Positions 58,194 to 64,000 of a DNA stretch of 64,000 bases are shown one piece after another. The stretch's first letter is position 1. Every line of letters starts with the position of its first letter. The stretch lies in contig JAFRTG010000021.1 of assembly GCA_017427265.1 (NCBI GenBank), forward strand, positions 458,464-522,463, read 5' to 3'. Below the pieces are notes generated by a model, which saw nothing but the letters and a program-made list of their open reading frames with translations, made no database searches and had not been told where the DNA came from. Source of the DNA: Oscillospiraceae bacterium. Its GTDB lineage: Bacteria > Bacillota > Clostridia > Oscillospirales > Ruminococcaceae. Position numbers and translations under genes: made by a program.

Positions 58194-60295
58194 TCCGGTT
58201 TGGTGAATGGATCGCAAAGCACAGGATCGCGGTGCTGGTCATCGGGATCCTGCTGCTGATTCCTTCGGCGATTGGCTTTTTGCACACGCGGGTGAATTAT
58301 GATATTCTCTCGTATCTGCCGAAGGATATCAACACGATGAAGGGACAGGATATCCTGAAGGACGAGTTCGGCAAGGGCGGCTTTTCCTTTGTCATCACAG
58401 AAGGCATGCAGCCGCAGGAGATTGCAGCGACGGCAGATAAAATCCGGGAGATTGACCATGTCGCGGATGTGGTCTGCTACGAATCGCTGACCGATCTGCG
58501 CGTGCCGAAGGAGATTCTGCCGCAGAAGCTGCTGGATGCGTTCAGCAGCGGCGATTCCGAGATCATGGCGGTGTTCTTTGACGACACCACCTCTGCGGAT
58601 TCGACGCTGGCTGCGATCGACGAAATGCGTGAAGTGACGTCAAAGCAGTGTTTTATCAGCGGCATGTCTGCGGTGACAACCGATATGAAGCATCTGACGG
58701 AAAGCGAATCGCTGATCTATGCGGTCATCGCGGTCATTCTCACGAGCATTGTGCTGCTGCTGACGATGGATTCCTTCCTGATTCCGCTGCTGTTCATGCT
58801 GAGCATCGGGTTTGCGGTGGTCTGGAACCTCGGCAGCAACTTCATGCTCGGCGAGATTTCGTTTATCACGCAGGCACTTGCAATGGTGCTGCAGCTCGGC
58901 GTCACGATGGACTATTCCATCTTCCTGTGGCACAGCTACAAGGAGCAGCAGAACCTGTTCCCGGACGACCGGAATACCGCAATGGCGCACGCGATTGCAG
59001 CGACAATCAGCTCCGTTGTGAGCAGCTCGCTGACGACGGTCGCAGGCTTTCTTGCCATGTGCTTCATGAGCTTTACGCTTGGACTCGATCTCGGCATTGT
59101 GATGGCGAAGGGCGTTGTCTGCGGCGTGATCGCCTGCGTAACGGTTCTGCCTGCCATGATTCTGATGTTTGACCGTGCGATTGCAAAAACATCGCACCGT
59201 GTTCTGATGCCGGGCTTCCGCCGTACAACGGATTTCATCATGCGGCATTCATTCGTGTTCCTGACGGGTGCGGCGGTTCTGCTGATGCCTGCGCTGTTCG
59301 GCTATCAGAATTACAATGTGTACTACAATCTGGACAGCACGCTCCCTGCGCATCTCGACAGTGTGATTGCCAACACAAAGCTCTCCGAGGAATACAACAT
59401 GAACAGTACGCACCTGCTGCTTGCCGATGCCGCGCTGAGTACGCAGAAAACAGAGCAGATGCTTTCTGAGATCAAAGCAGCGGACGGCGTGCAGTTTGTG
59501 CTCGGCTTCCGGACGCTTGTCGGTGCGGCGGTGCCGGATGAGATCATTCCGCAGTCTGTGCGCGAAATGCTCTGCAGCGAGAACCGTCAGCTGATTCTCA
59601 TCGGCTCGGAATACAAGGTCGCAACGGATGCCGTCGATGCGCAGCTCCGGACACTGAATCAGATTGCGGAAAAATATGACGGCAGCAGCCTGCTGATCGG
59701 CGAAGCCCCGGCAACCCGTGATCTGATTGAGATTACAGCGCATGATTTCAAGATCGTGAGCCTGCTTTCGATTGCGGTGATCTTCCTGATTATCGCACTG
59801 AATTTCCGCTCGGTGACGCTGCCGGTCATTCTGGTGTCGGTGATTGAGCTGGCCATCTTCATCAATCTGGGACTTGCGTATTACACCGGAACCTCGCTGC
59901 CGTTCATCGCATCCGTGGTCATCGGAACGATTCAGCTCGGCGCAACCGTCGATTACGCGATTCTGATGACAACGCGGTACCGCACGGAACGCAGCGGCGG
60001 AAAAGAGAAGCGCGAGGCGGTCACCGTGGCGCTGCAGACCTCGGTGCAGTCGGTTGTGACGTCGGCGCTGGGATTCTTCGCAGCGACGGTCGGCGTCGGA
60101 CTCTATTCAGAGATCGGTATGATTTCTTCGCTGTGTATGCTGCTGGCACGCGGCGCACTGATTTCGATGGCGGTCGTCATCACGGTGCTGCCCTCGATGC
60201 TGCTCGCATTTGATAAGGTCATCTGCCGGACGAGCGCAGGCTTCCTTCCGAAGGAGGAGCGCCGCCGCCGTCTGATTTCGGTATTTTCTCACTGA
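58190..60295 (+). CDS. MMPL-family RND transporter
   Basis: A 701-residue transporter with two repeats, each one helix, a large external loop and five helices. SDR motifs include QLGVTMDYSIFLWHSYKE and the repeat equivalent IQLGATVDYAILMTTRYR, with proton-relay Asp residues. MMPL proteins export lipids, antibiotics or siderophores. The next gene encodes a giant heptad-repeat secreted protein, a pairing seen in Gram-positive RND-type systems, suggesting an export complex with an external stalk. Confidence 0.9.
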   Translation: MIRFGEWIAKHRIAVLVIGILLLIPSAIGFLHTRVNYDILSYLPKDINTMKGQDILKDEFGKGGFSFVITEGMQPQEIAATADKIREIDHVADVVCYESLTDLRVPKEILPQKLLDAFSSGDSEIMAVFFDDTTSADSTLAAIDEMREVTSKQCFISGMSAVTTDMKHLTESESLIYAVIAVILTSIVLLLTMDSFLIPLLFMLSIGFAVVWNLGSNFMLGEISFITQALAMVLQLGVTMDYSIFLWHSYKEQQNLFPDDRNTAMAHAIAATISSVVSSSLTTVAGFLAMCFMSFTLGLDLGIVMAKGVVCGVIACVTVLPAMILMFDRAIAKTSHRVLMPGFRRTTDFIMRHSFVFLTGAAVLLMPALFGYQNYNVYYNLDSTLPAHLDSVIANTKLSEEYNMNSTHLLLADAALSTQKTEQMLSEIKAADGVQFVLGFRTLVGAAVPDEIIPQSVREMLCSENRQLILIGSEYKVATDAVDAQLRTLNQIAEKYDGSSLLIGEAPATRDLIEITAHDFKIVSLLSIAVIFLIIALNFRSVTLPVILVSVIELAIFINLGLAYYTGTSLPFIASVVIGTIQLGATVDYAILMTTRYRTERSGGKEKREAVTVALQTSVQSVVTSALGFFAATVGVGLYSEIGMISSLCMLLARGALISMAVVITVLPSMLLAFDKVICRTSAGFLPKEERRRRLISVFSH

Positions 60296-60311
60296 GAAGG
60301 AGTGTATCAAT

Positions 60312-62954
60312 ATGAAACAGTACAGAAAATGGATTGCAGGACTGCTGGCCGTGATGATCTCGGCCGGTGCAACCGGTTCGCTTGCATATGCCCAGAATAA
60401 AACGCAGCCGGCGCAGGAGAACGCTTCTGTTTCGGAACCGGATGCTGCGGCTCAGACATCAGCACCGGCCCGCAAGGCCGCTTCCGGCCGCGCCTGCAAG
60501 GATGAGACCGTCTATGTGCTCTGCAATGCGGATGCATCTGTCAAAAAGGTGATTGTCAGCGACTGGCTGAAAAATACGCCGGCGCTCGGTGCGCTCGCGG
60601 ATGTTTCCGGCCTCAGCGGGATTGTGAATGTCAAGGGCGCAGAGCCGTTCACGCAGCAGAACAATCAGCTGAGCTGGGATGCAGAGGGCGACGATATCTA
60701 TTATCAGGGCAGCACGGACCGGGAGCCGCCGGTTACGGTGCACATGACCTATTATCTGGACGGCAAACAGATTGCTCCGGAGCAGCTCGCCGGAAAAAGC
60801 GGACATCTGCGGATCCGCTGGGACTATGAGAATCACGCAAAGGCAGAGGTCAGAACGGAGCACGGAACCCAGAACGTCACGGTGCCGTTCCTTGCGGCGA
60901 GTGCCGCCGTACTGGACAGCGAAAGCTGTCTGAATGCGCAGGTCACAAACGGCCGGCTGATCTCCGACGGAAACCGGCTGATTGCGGTCGGCGCGGCGTT
61001 TCCGGGGCTGAACGATTCACTCGGACTCGGTGAGATTGCAGGCATGGAGCTGCAGCTGCCGGAATACTTTGAGCTGACAGCGGATGTCCGTGATTTTCAG
61101 ATGAACAGCTCTGTGACGGTTGTTTCTGACGAGCTGTTCTCAAAGCTCGATACGGACGGGATGTTCTCTGACGAGAAACTGACCGAGCAGATTCAGCAGC
61201 TCTGCGACGGTGCAGGTGCGCTCTGCGACGGCACCGCAGCGCTCTATGACGGCATTGAGAAGCTCTCGGACGGCAGCGGCGGTCTGACAGACGGCATCGA
61301 AAAGCTGGTCAGCGGCTCTGCTGCTCTGAAGGACGGTGCGGTGAGCCTCGAAAACGGTGCTGCACAGCTTAAAGACGGCGCGGGTACACTCTCCGGCGGT
61401 GCAAAACAGCTGACAGACGGCATCCGGCAGGCGAAGGACGGCTCCGGCGCGCTGACAGCCGGCTGTACGCAGGTGCAGCAGGGCGCAGCCGCACTCACGG
61501 ACGGCATCAAACAGGCAAAGGACGGTGCGGATGCGCTGCAGGCAGGGCTTGCAGATGCAAAGGCGGGTGCCGGTCAGCTGGACAGCGGCTTTGCAGCGGT
61601 CGCTTCCGGCGCGGAAACGCTCAGCAGCGGTGCTGAGAAGTTCAAAGCGGGCGCCGGTCAGCTCGAAACAGGCAGCGGGCAGCTGAGCAGCGGCGCGGCT
61701 GCGCTGGCTGACAATGTGAAAAAAATGCACGACGGTGCGGAAAATATCAAGGAATCTTCCGAAAAGCTGTCTGACGGAATCGGCAGTGCCAAGACCGGCG
61801 CGGATGCGCTGAACAGCGGAATCGCGCAGGCTGCCGAAGGCGCAGATACACTGCAGAACGGCGCTGATGCACTGGCATCCGGCGCAGAGCAGCTCTCCGG
61901 CGGCATTCAGTCGGCAGGAACAGCGCTGGAAACGACCGTCGCAGCCAATCAGCAGGCACTTGCGGCACTGCAGGCGCTTTACGCGCAGACACCCTCGGAG
62001 CAGCTTGCGGCGGCAATCGGTGCGCTGCAGCAGACCGTCGCGGCACAGCAGCAGATCGCAGATTCCATGCAGTCAGACGGTGCGCTCGGTGCGGGTGCAG
62101 CGGGGCTGCAGGAAGGTGCTGCTTCTCTCTCCGGCGGACTGGCGCAGCTTTCCGGCGGTCTGACAGAGGCGCAGACAGGTGCGGCATCGCTGCGGCAGGG
62201 GCTTTCTGTCCTCGATGACGGCGGCAAAGCACTGGCCGCCGGTGCGGGACAGCTCGCGGACGCATCCAAGCAGCTTTCTGACGGTGCGGATACGCTTTCC
62301 GGCGGTGCGGCGGAGCTGCATAACGGCATCGGCACACTGACATCGGGCAGCACCGAGCTTTTCGGCGGACTTGACCGTCTGCTCGGCGGAATCCGGCAGC
62401 TTTCGGGCGGTGCATCGGCACTGAACAGCGGCCTCGGCAGGCTGCACGACGGCGCGGGCGCACTGGACGGCGGCATTGCAGCGCTCTATGACGGCGCAGC
62501 AGCACTCGGCGGCGGCATCGGGCAGCTGCAGACCGGTACGGAAACGCTGGACAGCGGCCTGACAGCACTGGTTTCGGGCGGCACGCAGCTTTCGTCCGGA
62601 GCAGATACGCTGTATCTGTCGCTGGAAAAGCTGTATCAGGGAACCGGTTCGCTTTCGTCCGGTGCATCGGAGCTCAGCGGCGGTATGCTTGCACTGCAGA
62701 ACGGAAGCGGCACACTGACAGACGGTATTGCGCAGCTGAAAAAAGGCGCAAAGGATCTGGATGACGGCATGAAGAGATTCAACGCAGAGGGCATCTCGAA
62801 AATTGCCGCGGCGGCGGACGAAACACTGCCGAAGCTGCAGGAGAATTTCCGCGCTGCACGCGCAGCCGCAAAGTCCTATGATAGCTTCTCCGGCAAATCT
62901 GACAGTATGGACGGCAGTGTCCGGTTTATCTATGTGACCGACGGCATCGGATAA
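60312..62954 (+). CDS. Giant LxxGxxx heptad-repeat secreted protein
   Basis: An 880-residue protein with signal peptide (IAGLLAVMISAGATGSLAYA), a beta-rich N-terminal domain to about 270, then roughly 560 residues of tandem heptads of the type L-x-x-G-x-x-x or G-A-x-x-L-x-x (for example DGAGALCDGTAALYDGIEKL), broken once near 535-600 by a QQALAALQALYAQ helix. It ends in a short domain without a C-terminal membrane segment. Such TIGR03057-type repeats occur in YhgE/Pip-like and MMPL-associated proteins. AGAAGGAG precedes the ATG. It ends the operon. Confidence 0.87.
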   Translation: MKQYRKWIAGLLAVMISAGATGSLAYAQNKTQPAQENASVSEPDAAAQTSAPARKAASGRACKDETVYVLCNADASVKKVIVSDWLKNTPALGALADVSGLSGIVNVKGAEPFTQQNNQLSWDAEGDDIYYQGSTDREPPVTVHMTYYLDGKQIAPEQLAGKSGHLRIRWDYENHAKAEVRTEHGTQNVTVPFLAASAAVLDSESCLNAQVTNGRLISDGNRLIAVGAAFPGLNDSLGLGEIAGMELQLPEYFELTADVRDFQMNSSVTVVSDELFSKLDTDGMFSDEKLTEQIQQLCDGAGALCDGTAALYDGIEKLSDGSGGLTDGIEKLVSGSAALKDGAVSLENGAAQLKDGAGTLSGGAKQLTDGIRQAKDGSGALTAGCTQVQQGAAALTDGIKQAKDGADALQAGLADAKAGAGQLDSGFAAVASGAETLSSGAEKFKAGAGQLETGSGQLSSGAAALADNVKKMHDGAENIKESSEKLSDGIGSAKTGADALNSGIAQAAEGADTLQNGADALASGAEQLSGGIQSAGTALETTVAANQQALAALQALYAQTPSEQLAAAIGALQQTVAAQQQIADSMQSDGALGAGAAGLQEGAASLSGGLAQLSGGLTEAQTGAASLRQGLSVLDDGGKALAAGAGQLADASKQLSDGADTLSGGAAELHNGIGTLTSGSTELFGGLDRLLGGIRQLSGGASALNSGLGRLHDGAGALDGGIAALYDGAAALGGGIGQLQTGTETLDSGLTALVSGGTQLSSGADTLYLSLEKLYQGTGSLSSGASELSGGMLALQNGSGTLTDGIAQLKKGAKDLDDGMKRFNAEGISKIAAAADETLPKLQENFRAARAAAKSYDSFSGKSDSMDGSVRFIYVTDGIG

Positions 62955-63086
62955 GACCGTATAGAAAAAGGGATCGCTGCACGATGATTGAGAATGCGGC
63001 AACGCCCTCATTATCAATGAACGGAGATACTTTCTGATTGACAAAAAAGGCGCTGATTGTAAGACGGGTACTCATATAAAAGTTTT

Positions 63087-63116
63087 GCCCCGAAGCATTT
63101 CAAAGTGCTTCGGGGC
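63087..63116. terminator. Hairpin between convergent heptad-repeat and hydrolase genes
   Basis: Perfect 11-bp stem GCCCCGAAGCA/TGCTTCGGGGC, eight-base loop. Neither side has a long U-tract, so efficiency is uncertain. Upstream, 62990-63050 holds a weak relative of the ATCGGAGATACTT repeat module. Confidence 0.6.
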
Positions 63117-63145
63117 ATTGTATGCCTGCTAAGATAAATCAGAAT

Positions 63146-64000
63146 TTAACTGTCTAATTCCTCCAGAAAATCCTTCAGGATTTTTCCGCACTCTTCTGGC
63201 TTATCAAACATGATCTCATGCTGCCCTTGCATTTCAATCTTCTGACAGTTTCCCATCTTTTCGATGTATGCGTCAAGTATCTCACGTTTTTCCGCCTCAG
63301 TTTTCAGAAAATTCGCATAGACTTCATCATCGCTGTCACCTGCGATTTGATATTCATTTCTGAGTTTTTCAGCAGTAAAGCCTTCGTCAATGAGCTGTTC
63401 TTTCGTATGAAAAGCGTAGGTTATGCTCAGGTACATCTTCGGGATATCATTTGTTTCCAATGTATCCCAAACATAATTGCAGTTTTCCTGCCAGCGCAGC
63501 ATTTCATCTGTTGAAGCATGACTGCTCATGGTTTTTTCAAGAAGTGCCGAAGAAACTGGTCTTTCTTCATCAGAAAGCATTTTCAATTCTCTTTCGTAGT
63601 CGGAGTTTATCATCGATGTGAGCAGTCCGAGGTTTCCGGCACGGCGCATCCACTTTACGATGTCAAGATCCAACGCGTCTTTTTCAAGATCGAAATGCTG
63701 TGCTTCGGAGCCGTCTATGATCATGACTGCTTCGATCTCATCGGGGTATTGGCTTTGCCAGTATGTAGTGTAAACACCACCCATTGAATGTGGCATCAGC
63801 ACATAGGGTGCCTGAATACCTGCGTTTTGCAGTGCAGTCCTATAATGCTCAACAACGTGTTCAACGGTCATAGCGCCCTTATAATCATCGCTCACGCCAT
63901 ATCCTGCACGGTCGAGAAAAACAAGCCTGTTATCCTCTTCAAGCGGAGCCGTCATCCTTCGCCAGCCTATATACATCTCGCCGTCAAGATAGCCCGCTAA
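63146..64000 (-). CDS. Alpha/beta hydrolase, 5' end beyond window
   Basis: About 284 residues are visible; the frame is open through the right edge (..LAGYLDGEMYIGWRRMTAPLEEDN), so the N terminus lies outside. VFLDRAGYGVSDD, nucleophile elbow PHSMGG and C-terminal GQHEIMFDKPEE (His) show the alpha/beta hydrolase triad. It aligns with the island hydrolase at 21722 (DRAGYGASDD; YRTALKNANVEAPYTLMAHS versus YRTALQNAGIQAPYVLMPHS). Substrate unknown. Confidence 0.85.
   Translation of the reverse strand, partial: LAGYLDGEMYIGWRRMTAPLEEDNRLVFLDRAGYGVSDDYKGAMTVEHVVEHYRTALQNAGIQAPYVLMPHSMGGVYTTYWQSQYPDEIEAVMIIDGSEAQHFDLEKDALDLDIVKWMRRAGNLGLLTSMINSDYERELKMLSDEERPVSSALLEKTMSSHASTDEMLRWQENCNYVWDTLETNDIPKMYLSITYAFHTKEQLIDEGFTAEKLRNEYQIAGDSDDEVYANFLKTEAEKREILDAYIEKMGNCQKIEMQGQHEIMFDKPEECGKILKDFLEELDS

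Noticed and set aside
61747-62667. Minus-strand openings opposite the heptad-repeat gene
   Set aside because: They are low-complexity mirror translations of the heptad repeats.

Overview
The window looks like chromosome of a cellulosome-type Ruminococcus or a close relative (Oscillospiraceae, Clostridia). I infer this from two large secreted glycoside hydrolases and one small secreted protein that carry type I dockerin motifs, from clostridial sporulation-type genes (yqfC, yqfD, ylbJ-like, spoVB-like), and from Gram-positive housekeeping genes in familiar order (rplU-prp, tsaE-tsaB, yqfC-yqfD-phoH-ybeY-era-yqzL-recO-mutS2, hup-rqcP). Promoters are mostly TTGACA-17-TATAAT and ribosome binding sites are strong. 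I saw no rRNA, tRNA or CRISPR array. The species is not determined.

Layout. 1-6.0 kb (minus strand): prp/rplU, a dockerin GH26 enzyme, rpiB, a lipoprotein, and tsaE-tsaB for tRNA t6A. 6.1-12.6 kb: a DegV protein, a dockerin mini-protein, a repeat-rich gap with a 31-bp tandem array, then an operon of response regulator, polytopic histidine kinase and SIMPL protein. 12.6-23.0 kb: a mosaic island flanked by a 67-bp direct repeat of the 5' end of a protein tyrosine phosphatase gene. It holds a dockerin GH5 cellulase, decayed phage tail and lysis genes, an intact M15-GH25 endolysin, an AT-rich HEPN-like gene, a two-gene membrane cargo, and remnants of a tyrosine integrase interrupted by a serine recombinase remnant. 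23-31 kb: intact phosphatase, peptide deformylase-like gene, ireB, DUF1540, nfeD-SPFH, GH51 arabinofuranosidase, then a minimal sufC-sufB pair. 30.5-33.5 kb: a vanR-vanS-vanY-like trio between inverted copies of a structured repeat. 33.6-43.1 kb (minus strand): nadE, a CPBP protease and the recO/era/phoH/yqfD operon. 43.2-52.4 kb (plus strand): ylbJ-like, nucleoside phosphorylase, methyltransferase, MBL lipoprotein, a 2-hydroxyacyl-CoA dehydratase-like protein, TSCPD, LysR, SGNH hydrolase, GNAT. 52.5-55.7 kb (minus strand): rqcP, HU, mazG, trpS and an unknown gene. 55.9-63.0 kb (plus strand): a flippase, then an operon of DUF308 protein, MMPL transporter and a very long LxxGxxx heptad-repeat secreted protein. 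The right edge cuts an alpha/beta hydrolase paralogous to the one in the island.

Most noteworthy are the non-coding patterns. An intergenic element has stems with compensatory substitutions between copies. A REP-like palindromic module is tandemly amplified at 8.3 kb, and a 25-nt exact match to it lies inside a phage tape-measure remnant. The island shows cargo blocks bounded by duplicated gene ends: the 67-bp phosphatase 5' end, the 29-bp endolysin 3' end, and paired promoter/payload/inverted-repeat blocks with different payloads. All functions are inferred from motifs and gene order; no search was run.
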